NCBI RefSeq assembly: GCF_021530565.1
Contig: NZ_JAKGBI010000016.1
Coordinates: 62,001-126,000 of the forward strand
Source of the DNA: Pseudoalteromonas sp. SMS1
GTDB taxonomy: Bacteria; Pseudomonadota; Gammaproteobacteria; Enterobacterales; Alteromonadaceae
DNA length: 64,000 nucleotides
Direction: 5' to 3'
Part shown: positions 9,134 to 20,400 of the stretch, piece after piece
How positions within the stretch are numbered: position 1 is the stretch's first letter
Layout of the letters: each line of letters begins with the position of its first letter
Notes under the pieces: generated by a model
Databases searched by the model: none
What the model was told of the DNA's origin: nothing
What the model saw: only the letters and a program-made list of their open reading frames with translations
Position numbers and translations under genes: made by a program

Positions 9134-9736
9134 ATGGTTTCGGGAACTCAGGGGTATGAAAAGGTCGTTGATGCATTTGCGACTGCCAGTTTCAATTTAA
9201 AATTTGAAGAAATTAACCAGGACTTTTTGAGCCTTTTACCGACGCGCCCCGCACGAGTCTTGGACGCGGGTTCTGGTGTAGGTCAGAATGCAGCCGCGCT
9301 CGCGCAATTAGGGTATGACGTTGTCGCAGTGGAACCGCTCCAGCTTTTTTTATCAAAAGCGGTTTCGCAATACCCGAGTCTAAAAGTGCAATGGTTAAAT
9401 GATAGTTTGCCTGAGTTGGCAAACGTATCCGTAAAAGAAGGAAGTTTTGACTTTGTTTTACTCGATGGTGTTTGGCATCACCTCAACCTGTGTGAGCGTA
9501 GGCGGTGTATTGAACGACTTGCGTCCTTGATGTCTGAGGGGGCAATATGTGCGATTTCGCTCAGACATGGTCCGGCAGGGGCTGGTACGCATGTGTACCC
9601 CACTCGCAGCTCCGAGCTGCTAGATTATGCGAACGAGTTTGGCTTCGTCGTTGTACTAAACCTTGAGAATCAACCAAGTAAAATGCCAAATAAAGCACAG
9701 GTTACCTGGTCGCGAGTTGCACTTAAAAAACGTTAA
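9134..9736 (+). CDS. Class I SAM-dependent methyltransferase
   Basis: A 200-residue soluble enzyme with a Rossmann-type SAM-binding motif I (VLDAGSGVGQNAAALA) near residue 35. Acidic motif II (VVAVEP) follows, and motif IV lies near FDFVLLDGVWHHL. These are family hallmarks. The substrate cannot be read from the sequence. AGAGGA lies upstream of the ATG. The stop is only 32 bases from the convergent rhomboid gene. Confidence 0.8.
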   Translation: MVSGTQGYEKVVDAFATASFNLKFEEINQDFLSLLPTRPARVLDAGSGVGQNAAALAQLGYDVVAVEPLQLFLSKAVSQYPSLKVQWLNDSLPELANVSVKEGSFDFVLLDGVWHHLNLCERRRCIERLASLMSEGAICAISLRHGPAGAGTHVYPTRSSELLDYANEFGFVVVLNLENQPSKMPNKAQVTWSRVALKKR

Positions 9737-9768
9737 ATCCTAGTTGGTTAGACTCAGTTGAGCGCCAG

Positions 9769-10380
9769 CTAGCTGCCCAAAACTGGCGAATGAAGCTTCA
9801 CTCGACATTGATAATACCACGCGATGATGGCGCCGAGCATAAAGCTCAGAGCATGAGCTGGCTTTGGGTAACCCGCTGTTTTTAAATCTAAATATAGCGC
9901 AGGTAAAATTGCGAATAAAGCCGCGCCTAACAGGTCGTATTTAGTTTTACGGTGCGTCATTAAAAAAATCACACTAAATCCCGCGTACGCCAAAGCTGCT
10001 TGTGAAGCGCCCGTGCCGGTATTCCAAGGTACAGAGCCAAAAGCAGTGGTAAAAGCGGTTCCAAATCCTCCGGCTACTAGCCAAATCGAGAGCATATATT
10101 TATACCCGACTTGTCGTTCCAGTATGATTCCAAGTATTAAGATGGACAGTACGTTGTATAGCATGTGCTTTTGATGTACATGGATAAGTTGGGCGGTAAA
10201 GAATCGCCAGAGCTCCATGCTTTTTAGGCTTTGCCACGTGATACCGCCATAGTCTGCGAGGTATATTATTCTCGACTTACCAAGTAGCGTTCCGGTAATT
10301 TGCAGGGCAACAAGCATTGAAACACAAAGTGTTACGGCACATAAGAAAAAAGTAAAAAAGGGGATGTGTTGTTTGTTCAT
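9769..10380 (-). CDS. Rhomboid family intramembrane serine protease
   Basis: A 203-residue, six-helix protein of minimal rhomboid size. Visible features are WRFFTAQLIH (residues 58-67), the oxyanion-type His72/Asn76 in HMLYN, catalytic Ser126 in TGTGASQAAL, and the partner His176 in PKPAHALSFMLG. The nucleophile motif is GASQ rather than the usual GxSG. It acts inside the inner membrane. The size fits rhombosortases, which process GlyGly-CTERM proteins, and a protein with a sorting-type tail is encoded about 4 kb away. That link is inference, because the motif after the serine is not the typical one. It is single and convergent with the methyltransferase. Confidence 0.82.
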   Translation of the reverse strand: MNKQHIPFFTFFLCAVTLCVSMLVALQITGTLLGKSRIIYLADYGGITWQSLKSMELWRFFTAQLIHVHQKHMLYNVLSILILGIILERQVGYKYMLSIWLVAGGFGTAFTTAFGSVPWNTGTGASQAALAYAGFSVIFLMTHRKTKYDLLGAALFAILPALYLDLKTAGYPKPAHALSFMLGAIIAWYYQCRVKLHSPVLGS

Positions 10381-10502
10381 TTATAATCATCCTTGGAGCT
10401 CCAATTTATCGTGATTTTTATTGAACGAACATGAACAGACTATGATTACCCATGTGAATTTACATTTGGTGAGGGTGAACGGGGTTTACAGTGTTAGTGG
10501 CC

Positions 10503-10862
10503 TTATCGGTAAAGCATCACATTAATATTGGGGTTTACCATAACGCGGACACCATAAGGGATCGTGGTCTCCCCATCGTACCGATGGCTAAAACACTTGG
10601 CCGGAGCAAACTGAAGGTATTCACCGGTATTGTCTTTTTTTCTCAATACACCGTCGCAGTCCATGAGAAACATTGAAAAAATGGTTACATTATTGGCAGT
10701 ATTAACAAGTTCAATTCTGACATCCCCATCGTATTGAAAAACTTGAATTACTAGCTTAATACCTTCTTTTTCAACCTCATAAAGATGCCATATCCCGTTA
10801 CATTCGACTTGTGGTATCACTTCAAGGACCGTTAATACGTCGGTTTCATTCCACACTAACAT
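10503..10862 (-). CDS. Hypothetical protein, 119 aa
   Basis: A small soluble protein with no signal peptide or membrane segment, mostly beta-type (WHLYEVEKEGIKLVIQVFQYDGDVRIELVN), with three cysteines. I do not recognise a family. The composition resembles its neighbours. It is separated by over 200 bases from the next minus-strand gene. Confidence 0.5.
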   Translation of the reverse strand: MLVWNETDVLTVLEVIPQVECNGIWHLYEVEKEGIKLVIQVFQYDGDVRIELVNTANNVTIFSMFLMDCDGVLRKKDNTGEYLQFAPAKCFSHRYDGETTIPYGVRVMVNPNINVMLYR

Positions 10863-11086
10863 CTTGCGTCTCCCATTGTGCGCTCATTGTTTTTTCGCAC
10901 CTTTGAGCTTGTTTGCAATAGGGCATTGCTCAGGTGTTCGCTTTTCTCTGCAATCTAGGTTTGGCATGTCTGTTTTTGAACTCGCCCTCGTAAACTTGCT
11001 AAATACCAGCTTGAATCAAGGTTACCTTATACTTTTACTGGTTTGTTAAGCAATGGAATGAGCGATAAAACTTGGAAAAGTGAGGT

Positions 11087-11602
11087 TTAGCGATGTGAGC
11101 TATCCAGTACATCCATGCAATTAAGCTTTGAGACGTAAATCACACCTTGTGCATCACCATATTTCCATCCACCATCTTCATAACGCAGAAAACCCACATC
11201 CGAGTGAGCCAAAGTCTGCCATGTTTTCATGAGTTTAAGGAAAGCGCTGAGTTCGAACATATCTTTATTGATATCCTGAGGTGAAAAAGAGATTTCCACA
11301 TCAATTTGGCCATCATCTAAAGCATATAAAAACACTTGAATATGGCTGATATAGATTGATGTATCTTTACAGATTATCTGAGCATATTGGGTCGGTTTCA
11401 GAGTAATTAGGTGCGTGAGTCGCGTTGAAAAACCAGTGTTGTCTTCCAAGGAACTCAAGCAAGACAATGACCTGAAGTGCTTTTCAAACCAACCTACCAG
11501 AACCATAGCTTGTTCTATGTTAGCTGCAATGAGATTGAAATCCCTAAAGCTACCATCTTGGTCAAATAGGGCTTCAACAATACTGTCTGTACTTTTAAGC
11601 AT
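11087..11602 (-). CDS. Hypothetical protein, 171 aa
   Basis: A soluble protein with alternating helices and strands, no signal peptide and no membrane segment. I recognise no family motif. It may be related in style to the preceding small hypothetical: both are solitary, minus-strand and cytoplasmic. The ribosome site is weak. Confidence 0.5.
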   Translation of the reverse strand: MLKSTDSIVEALFDQDGSFRDFNLIAANIEQAMVLVGWFEKHFRSLSCLSSLEDNTGFSTRLTHLITLKPTQYAQIICKDTSIYISHIQVFLYALDDGQIDVEISFSPQDINKDMFELSAFLKLMKTWQTLAHSDVGFLRYEDGGWKYGDAQGVIYVSKLNCMDVLDSSHR

Positions 11603-11718
11603 AATTGTTCAACTTTGCACACCTAGGGGAGGATTTTATTGCGACTTTTTGGCTTAATCATAACCACTCAAAAGCACCATAGAAATATCTATAATATTGA
11701 ATTTATACCATATTAAAA

Positions 11719-12609
11719 TTATTGGTATAGTTTGTTTTTAATCACGGGAAGTACTTCTGCGATGTCGTTATCGAGTTGGCTTAGGACATCTTCAAAGCCA
11801 AACTTTGGGTGCCATTCAAGTTGTGTTTGTGCAGCTGAAGAGTCATAGACTCTATCTAATCTTTTAGGCAAACACCAGTTACGTTCTTTAAAGGCTGCTG
11901 CTATATTGGGGCACTTGTGTGTGAGGAGTGCTTCTGCTGAGTTGTACAATTTCTCGGTGTCCGATGGGTTAAACGGTGTGACGCCAGAAATAATAAAGCG
12001 GTTAAACCCTTGTAAACATTTTTCAATTGCACATTGATGGGCGAAGGCAACATCTCTGGCATCTACACCGCGCGTTAGCCTGTAGACTGCCATCAAGTCA
12101 GCCGGTTCAGGAAAACATCGAGACATTTGAAGGACAGTGACAGGTAAATTATGGTGACTTGAAATGGATTGTAGTTTACGCTCCGCTAGGATTTTACTTC
12201 GATGATAAACCGTCTTGGGCTTTGGCACGGTTTGTTCATTCACCCAGCCAGCGGTGCCATTTGGTGTAGAGGCGTGGCCATATAAGGCCGTGGTGCTAGT
12301 GAAAATAAATTGTTTAATGCCAACTTCAATCCCTAAAAGCGCCAGTTGTTCGGTTGCATCAACATTGATTTCATTAAAGGTTTGCTCATTATGCAAACTC
12401 ACATGAGGTGCATGAAGTGCCGCTGTATGGACGATGACATCTACCCCATTTAAGGCGTGACGCACGAGTGCTTTGTCTCGAATATCTCCAACAAAATCGG
12501 CAGTTGAACAGGGCGTTGTGTCTAAGCCAATAACGTGATGAGAATGCATCAATTTTATGTAAATAGCACGCCCTACACGACCTGCGGAGCCTGTCACTAA
12601 GACCTTCAT
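11719..12609 (-). CDS. NAD-dependent epimerase/dehydratase (extended SDR)
   Basis: A 296-residue extended SDR. The glycine motif GSAGRVG (residues 7-13) binds NAD(P). DIRD follows the second strand, and the catalytic YxxxK is at Tyr135/Lys139 (YHRSK). The serine region is FTSTTALYG. Such enzymes epimerise or reduce nucleotide sugars or related alcohols. The substrate is not readable here. An AAAGG ribosome site precedes the ATG. It appears monocistronic. Confidence 0.85.
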   Translation of the reverse strand: MKVLVTGSAGRVGRAIYIKLMHSHHVIGLDTTPCSTADFVGDIRDKALVRHALNGVDVIVHTAALHAPHVSLHNEQTFNEINVDATEQLALLGIEVGIKQFIFTSTTALYGHASTPNGTAGWVNEQTVPKPKTVYHRSKILAERKLQSISSHHNLPVTVLQMSRCFPEPADLMAVYRLTRGVDARDVAFAHQCAIEKCLQGFNRFIISGVTPFNPSDTEKLYNSAEALLTHKCPNIAAAFKERNWCLPKRLDRVYDSSAAQTQLEWHPKFGFEDVLSQLDNDIAEVLPVIKNKLYQ

Positions 12610-12792
12610 CTCTGTACCTTTTTATCTTGTTTATCCAACGCGCCAAAATAGTGGCTCTATTTGGTTAGAATTGAGCATGTTAAAGATAAAAAATGAGATG
12701 CCAAGTACTTTGTTGATAATGGAGTCAATTGGCCGATATAGATATCGCAGAGACCAGCAATATATTAGGGTATATCGCTGGTGTAGTGGCAG

Positions 12793-13506
12793 TTACTTGG
12801 CTATGCCAAGCGTTGTGACAATGGTATCTAAATACTTAGGCGGTAGGTTTTTAAATTCCCAAATAAATAACCCACCGATATCATTGCGAACGACTGCATT
12901 TAAGAACACGTTTAGATTGTCATCGTTAAGGCCTGCTGGAGTCAGTGCTAATATCACTTTGGATTTGTCTCCAGTGATTTCGATGGTTTGTTTAATCGCC
13001 TTGTCTACGTATTGATTAATATCTTGCATAGACCACATCTCAGCGCCATAACACATTAAACAAAAACGGTCGCAGCAGTTGGCTGCGACGATTTCTTTAA
13101 CTTGCTGTACGCCGCTCCCTAGATTGACGTAGTCAGCACCCGCTAAAAAAGTATAACTAGATTGAATACTGTGTGATTTTAGTTGTGTCATGGCTGTTAT
13201 GATATTAGATGTGTTCATGTAGCACTCATCGTCAAAATCTACGCCGTGCCACTGATTATTTACACTCGCATTGACAATATCAGCGATGCCATTTTTAAGC
13301 GGGTACCCAGATGGAGAGCAACCTCCGCCGCCATATGCCCACATTAAATCACACTGAGTAAAGTTGGGTTTATGATTTGGACTTTTGTTTCCTGGATTTG
13401 TCAGTGTCTCTAAGGATGTGATCATGCCATAGATAGCATATGAAAAAGAGCTTGGAGGGGGAACATCCCAGAATTGAGACCAGCCACCGATCATTTTTGG
13501 TTCCAT
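12793..13506 (-). CDS. GH18-like (chitinase-fold) protein without signal peptide
   Basis: A 237-residue single-domain protein resembling glycoside hydrolase family 18. The barrel signature DGxDxDxE reads HGVDFDDE (residues 87-94). The catalytic glutamate (Glu94) and the two spaced aspartates are kept, but the first Asp is His. Other barrel strands are visible (SYAIYGMI, LMWAYGGGG, FCLMCYGAEMW, LFIWEFKN). There is no signal peptide, so it is cytoplasmic or exported by a non-Sec route. GGAG precedes the ATG. Candidate roles are chitin-like or peptidoglycan-like glycan hydrolysis, or a lectin-like function. Confidence 0.65.
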   Translation of the reverse strand: MEPKMIGGWSQFWDVPPPSSFSYAIYGMITSLETLTNPGNKSPNHKPNFTQCDLMWAYGGGGCSPSGYPLKNGIADIVNASVNNQWHGVDFDDECYMNTSNIITAMTQLKSHSIQSSYTFLAGADYVNLGSGVQQVKEIVAANCCDRFCLMCYGAEMWSMQDINQYVDKAIKQTIEITGDKSKVILALTPAGLNDDNLNVFLNAVVRNDIGGLFIWEFKNLPPKYLDTIVTTLGIAK

Positions 13507-14152
13507 GTATTTCTCCGTATTAGTTGGATAAGTTGTTACATCAAAAAGTGCCTACTTCACTTTGATGAGTCACGGCATTTAATGCGCGATCAGCCTAAAG
13601 AGCTCATCCATTTACCGATATAAGCCAAAGCGCAGTTCTCCAACACTAAATTAGAATCCTGTTGTGGCTAACGCCATTACACACCATTACACGCGAGTTT
13701 TGTCAATACGAATGACCTTATCTCGCAAAAGTTGTCACTGCGGCGGCAGCCCAAATTCTATGCAGCTATGGCAAGGGGAGAAGAATGCACTTGCATTGAC
13801 CAGAGATAAGATAATTTGAACTACACCGTGTCCGAACCTGATGGCCTTGCATGATAACCATGTTTTTTATCAGTGACACCGTACACTTTCTTGTAAAGGT
13901 ATCAGGATAATAAGTTCAACATGGTGGCAATCTGTTCATTTTGGTTGGGTTTTCTCCAAACTAAGAAAGTAATCAAAGGTAATGAAAGGGGAAAAAATGA
14001 ACACTTTGTAAATAATTGTGAAAATTAGAACGTTCTATTGTGTTTATTTTGTGTTTCATTTGTTTTCATCATGTTTTATTTATGTTTTTTATCATGCTGA
14101 GTCAGAATCGATGATGATGACTGAACTGTCGATAACTTAACTTTTTGACTTT

Positions 14153-14168
14153 ATTAATATATATTAAT
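14153..14168. promoter_or_regulatory. Perfect 16-bp palindrome
   Basis: ATTAATATATATTAAT is an exact inverted repeat about 240 bases before the nuclease ATG. It is a candidate operator, but AT-rich palindromes also arise by chance in such DNA. Confidence 0.35.
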
Positions 14169-14183
14169 CAGCAACTTAAATGA

Positions 14184-14195
14184 GGACATATGTCC
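14184..14195. promoter_or_regulatory. Perfect 12-bp palindrome
   Basis: GGACATATGTCC is an exact inverted repeat, 15 bases after the AT palindrome. Its mixed composition makes it the better operator candidate for a dimeric regulator of the nuclease gene. Confidence 0.4.
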
Positions 14196-14315
14196 CCTTT
14201 ATGGTACTTTAATTCTATCTGGTGTTAAATAAAATCCAAGACAATTGTTGCTATTTAATGTCTTATCTTTAATTCATTTTTAATAAAAAGTTCATAATAG
14301 AGTATTATATTCGCC

Positions 14316-14333
14316 TCCCATTTTCTTATGGGA
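14316..14333. promoter_or_regulatory. Hairpin in the nuclease leader
   Basis: TCCCAT and ATGGGA pair around a six-base loop (TTTCTT), 72 bases before the ATG. It could be an mRNA leader stem-loop or an operator. Confidence 0.3.
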
Positions 14334-14405
14334 ATGTTTGTACCCTTAATAAAACCAAATTAACTCTCAAATGATAAAACAGAGTAGTAAACACACGGGA
14401 AAAAT

Positions 14406-17400
14406 ATGAACTCTAATAATAAGCATCGCACAAAGCTGCGATACTTGAGACGTTGTATCGCCATGGGGCTGTGCTCAAGTATCGTTGCTGGGCATGCCAC
14501 TGCGAACGTTATCTTTACTGAATACGTGGAAGGCAGTAGTAACAATAAAGCGTTAGAAATAACCAACTTTGGCAACAGCAGTATTGACTTAAGCACCGTT
14601 AGCATTGCATTGACTGCAAATGGAAAAAAACTGGATGAAGTCACACCACTGACCTTGTCGGGCACATTGGCTGCTGGCGGTAGCTATGTATTGTATAACG
14701 GCGGTGCGAGTGATGAGCTTAAAGCACTGGGTGATGTGGCGAGTACCGCGACATACTTCAATGGAGACGACGCGCTGACACTTTTAGTCAATGGCGTGAT
14801 CGTGGACAGCATTGGTCAAGTGGGTACCGATCCTGGCAGTAGTTGGGGTTCTGGCGATACCAGTACGAAAGACAAAACGCTACGTCGTAAAATTGGCATC
14901 GAAAATGGCGATACCGTTATTGATGACGCCTTTGACCCTGCGAATGAGTGGGTTGGCTTCGCAAAAAACACCTTCGACGGCCTAGGGTGTTCAGGTGTCG
15001 CTGCCTGTGGTGGCAGTGGTAATATTCCATCTGAAATCAGCGGTTCGCCTAAAACCATTGTGAATGCCACTGACAGCTATGCGTTTACACCGAGTGTCAC
15101 CAATTTAGATAATGATACACTGGTATTTGCCATCGAGAACAAACCAAGCTGGGCAAGTTTTGATACGGCAACGGGAATGTTGGCTGGCACACCTGTAGCC
15201 ACAGACATTGGTAAGTATGACAACATTGTTATAACGGTGAATGATGGCACAGTCACCAACGCTTTAAACGGGTTTTCTATAACCGTAAGAGCGGCAGGCA
15301 CGAATGATGCGCCGGTGATTTCTGGTACCCCAAATACTTCGGTACAAGCCACTCGAAATTATATCTTCACACCCATCGCGAATGATGTTGAGAATGACGA
15401 CTTAGTATTCTCCATTACCAACAAGCCTAACTGGACGACTTTCGATACGGCCACGGGTAAGCTTTCAGGTGCGCCGACTGAATCTGATGTCGGTAACAAC
15501 GACAACATCGTAATTTCGGTATCTGATGGTGTAAATGCTCCCGTAAGTTTGCCTGCATTTTCGATTACCGTGACAGACAAGCCAGGTAGTAATTACGACT
15601 ACAACACATACTATGCCTCGGCGATTGGCAAAGTAGGGAGCGAGCTAGAAAATGCATTGTCTCAGATAGCGAGGCAAGGTCAGCAAAGAATGACTTACTC
15701 GCAAGTGTGGGACGCATTAAAATATACCGACGAAGATCCCAATAACCCAAGTAATGTATTGCTGTTTTATACTGGTCGAAGTCAGGATAAAAACACCAAT
15801 GGTGGTGGAACAACCGATTGGAACCGCGAGCATAGTTGGCCAAAATCGCATGGCTTCCCGAGCGAGGGCCAATACGGTTACACCGATATTCACCATTTGA
15901 GACCAACTGATGTAAAAGTTAACTCAACACGCAGTAGCAAAGACTATGATGACGGTGGTAACCCGGTTGATAACGCCCCTGGGAACTTTACCGACAGCGA
16001 TTCATTTGAGCCAAGAGATGCAGTGAAAGGCGATACTGCCCGTATGATGTTCTACATGGCAGTGCGCTATGATGGCACGGACGGTGGCATGCCAGATCTT
16101 GAACTTGTGAACAACATCAGCGCAAGTAGCTCACCTACGTTAGGTGTGTTATGTAATCTCATGGATTGGCATCGTGAAGATACCATTGATCAGTTAGAGC
16201 TTGATAGACACCAACGCATCGTGGAACAACAGGGTAACCGTAACCCATTTGTCGATAACCCTGAATTTGCAGAGATTTTATTCGGCGATACCTGTCCAAA
16301 ATTAGGCGATGTAGCGCCAGTCATCGGTGGCCAACCAGAACTTGTCGTTGGCGCTGGTAGGGCGTATAGCTTTACCCCAACTGCGTCAGATCAGAATAAA
16401 GATGACTTAACTTTCTCTGTCGTGAATAAACCATCGTGGGCGACTTTTGATACACAAACAGGTCGTTTATCTGGTATCCCTGCGGTTGCTGATATTGCAG
16501 TTTATGAGAATATTCAAATCTCAGTGACAGATGGTACCTCGACAGTGTCGTTGCCGAGCTTCAACATTGAAGTCGTCGATCCGAGCACGATTAAGAACCC
16601 GCCGACAATAACGGGGACACCTAGCACGAGCGCAGTCGTCGACATTGCCTATAGCTTTAAGCCTCAAGCAAATGATGTAGACAATGACTCGCTGACTTTC
16701 TCCATCACGAATAAGCCAACTTGGGCATCATTCAATACGCAAAACGGCGAATTGTCTGGTACACCATCAAAGAGTGATATCGGTATCACGAGCAATATTG
16801 TGATTGGGGTGACTGACGGGAATACGGAGGTCGTCAACTTACCTGAGTTTTCAATCCAAGTTAGTGAAAAGGTTGAAGCAAGCAAAGTTATTTTCACCGA
16901 GTATATCGAGGGAAGTAGCAGCAACAAAGCCGTAGAAATTACCAACTTTACTGGTGCAACGCTCGATCTTAGCCGTGTGACAATCACACTTGCAGATAAC
17001 GGCAAGCCGCTGACGACGGATGGTTTAAGAACACAAACACTGTCTGGTGAATTAAAGCATGGCGAAACACACGTTATTGCGAATAGTAGTGCAAACGACG
17101 AAATTAAAAGTCGCCAAGACAGTACCAGCACCATAACCTACTTCAATGGGGACGATGCATTGGTTCTGACGGTTGATGGTCAAATCGCAGATGTATTTGG
17201 TCAGGTCGGAACTGATCCAGGCAGTGCTTGGGGAAGTGGCGATACATCAACTAAAGATAAAACACTTCGCCGTAAAGAGGGGATCACTTCTGGCGATACA
17301 ATTTTAGATGATGCATTTGATCCAAGTGTGGAGTGGGAAGGCTTTGAGAAGAATACCGCAGATGGCCTTGGTTGTAGCGGTGTTGCAGCCTGTGGCTCTG

Positions 17401-20400
17401 ATGGTGGGACAACTCCGCCGCAAGTTGAAATTGGTGTCTGTAATGATCCTGCAACACGCATTAGTGTGATTCAGGGGAATGGTCAGTCTAGTCCGCTAGT
17501 TGAACAGTCCGTGGTAATAGAAGGTGTGGTTGTTGCGTCATTCCAAGACGCGGGACAGCATGGTGGGTTCTTCGTTCAAGAAGAAGATCAACATGCGGAC
17601 CGTGACAACACTACTTCAGAAGGTATTTTCGTCGCCGACACAAACACTAAAGTAAAAGTGGGTGAACAAGTTAGGGTGCTAGGTAAAGTTGCGGAAAAGT
17701 ATGACCTCACTCAAATCAATACAGTGGCAGGTACATTGTCGTGTGCGACTGATGTCTTAACACAAGTCACACCAACTGAGGTAAATCTACCTTTTGCAAA
17801 AGACTTTGACCAAGAGTCTTTAGAAGGTATGTGGGTTTCAATGCCACAAAAGTTACATGTAACGCTTAGCCACAACTTTACAAAGTATGGTGAAATTTAC
17901 TTGTCACAAGGCATGAGAATGCAGCCTACTAACAAGTACCCTAAAGATGACCCTCGCCGAGCTGAGCTAGCTGAGCTTAATGTCAGAAATGTTTTACTTG
18001 TTGATGATAACTCGACACAAAGTAACCCTGAGGACATCAGTTACTACCCTGGTTTTAGTGCCGAAATGCCACTACGTTCTGGTGATCAGGTCTCGAATAT
18101 GTCGGGTGTTATTCACTATACTTACGGTAATTACAAGCTAATTCCTACTAGCTTACCGAAGTTTGAAAAGTCTAACCCTCGTCGTACTAAGCCACCAGTT
18201 CGCCAGTCTGAGCAACATATTCGAGTTGCGAGCTTCAACGTACTAAACTACTTCGTTGACTTCAACGGACGCGGTGCAAACAATGAGAAAGAGTTTAACC
18301 GCCAACGTAGCAAAGTGATCCGCGCAATATTGGCATCAGATGCTGATGTAGTGGGTCTGATGGAAATCGAAAACAATGGCTATGGTGATAGCAGTGCGAT
18401 TAAGAACCTGATTGATGGATTAAATGCACTGGACGACGTGCATGATTGGGCGTTCATCAATCCTCAATTAGAACAAGTGGGCACCGATGCTGTTACAGTT
18501 GGTATCATTTATCGTGCAAACCGTGTACTCCCTGTAGGGGCTGCGCAGGTAATTACCGACGCGCCATTTGATGAAGCTACGCGTGCCCATAGGCCGCCAA
18601 TGCTTCAATCATTTAAACCTATCAATGGTGGCAAAGAAGTACGTATGGTGGTTAACCACTTCCGATCCAAAGGTGGCTCGTGTGGTGCAGACATGGACGA
18701 TGCCGTAGAAGGTGCGTGTAATGGTCAACGTTTACTGGCTGCCAAAACGGTCATTGCGGAACTGACTAAAGCAAACCAAAACGCTGATGCACCCGTTTAT
18801 GCAATATTAGGTGACTTTAATGCATACGCCTATGAAGCACCCATGTTGGAGTTTTACAACGCAGGTTTTGCGAATGTCAGTCTTGAAAAAGCTGTTGGCG
18901 ACAATTATTCATACTACTACAGTGGGGTGGCAGGCAGCTTAGACCATATGCTTACTGCTAGCAGCAGTATGGGCAGTGTCGTACAGACCATGCACTGGCA
19001 CATAAATGCGGATGAAGCAGCCGGTTTAGACTACAACACAGAAGGCAAATCTGAAGCGCAACAAGCGAAATGGTTCTCCGATTCTCCATACCGCTCATCG
19101 GACCATGATCCTGTGATCGCCGATTTTGATTTGGAAGCGATTGTGATCCCTGATAACAAAGCGCCGGTTGCAAATGATGACCAAGCAGATGCGGTACAAG
19201 GCGAAGCAGTAGTTATCGATGTGTTGGCAAACGATACTGACGCTGATGCAAATTCGCTTTCAATCACTGCAGCAGCGCTTGTATCAGGTGAGGGAGAAGT
19301 AAGTTTCACAGATTCGCAAGTGCGCTTTACACCCAACTCAGATTTTGTTGGTGTGGCAACGATTAGCTACACGATTGCGGATGGAAATGGTGGGACGGCT
19401 AATGCAAACATTGTTGTCAATGTAGCTGCAAAGAACCTTGCCCCAATAGCAATCGATGATTCAGCAAATGTGCTAGAAGATCAGAGCGTGACGATTCCAG
19501 TCTTAAGTAACGATACTGATGAAAATGTTGCAAGCCTAAAAGTGACATCGGCAACCCTAACGGCAGGTCGCGGTCAAGTGACATATTCAGACTCTGCAGT
19601 AACCTATACACCAGCTGAAAATTATAACGGTGCTTCACTAATCACTTATGTAATTAGTGACGAACAGGGCCTGACAGACACCGCACTCGTTTCTGTGTTG
19701 GTTGCGCCTCAAAATGATGCGCCGACAGTCGTTAACGACTCCGTTAGTGTATCTGCAAAAGTAACCGCTGAAATTGACGTACTTGCAAATGATAGTGACA
19801 TTGACGGTGATTCACTACAAATAACATCGGCTTCAGCAGATGTTGGTAATGTTGTCACCGATGGTAATACGCTTCTGTATAAAGCACCCGCTGTGAATTC
19901 AGGTCACGCGACAATCAATTACGAAATTAGTGATGGTAATGCGACTTCACAAGGTACGGTGAGTGTTCAGATAAGCACTGCAAACCTAGCGCCTGTGGCC
20001 AAAGATGACTTTGTTCAATTAGATGTTAACCAATCATCTGCGACCATTGCCGTATTAGACAATGACAGTGACCCAGATGGTGATAAGTTATCACTGGTTG
20101 CTGTAAGTACTGATGCTGGTAATGCTGTAATTGACGAAAATCAGATTGTATTTAGTACCAACGATACATTTAATGGTGTGGCGCAGGTTCGCTATGCAAT
20201 TTCAGATGGCTTCGGCGGGCGTGCCGAGGCGGTGTTAGAAGTCCGTCAGGAACAACCTTCAGCTCCAGTGATCACTGTACCCGCAGATTTGACGGTAAAC
20301 GCAACTGGCCAGCTTACTAAAGTTGACTTGGGCGTGGCGACTGCAGTTGATAGCAGTGGCGAACCAGTTGCTGTCGAGCTTGTAGGTAGTAACTTCTTGC

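Larger units (their letters stand above)
13507..14405. other. Long AT-rich intergenic region upstream of the giant nuclease
   Basis: An 899-base gap with no credible gene. The right half is strongly AT-rich. It holds two exact palindromes, at 14153-14168 and 14184-14195, and a hairpin at 14316-14333. The promoter and control region of the nuclease gene should lie here. Confidence 0.6.

Noticed and set aside
12671..13015. Plus-strand frame of 114 residues opposite the GH18-like gene
   Set aside because: The minus strand carries recognisable GH18 motifs and a ribosome site. The plus-strand product has no motif.
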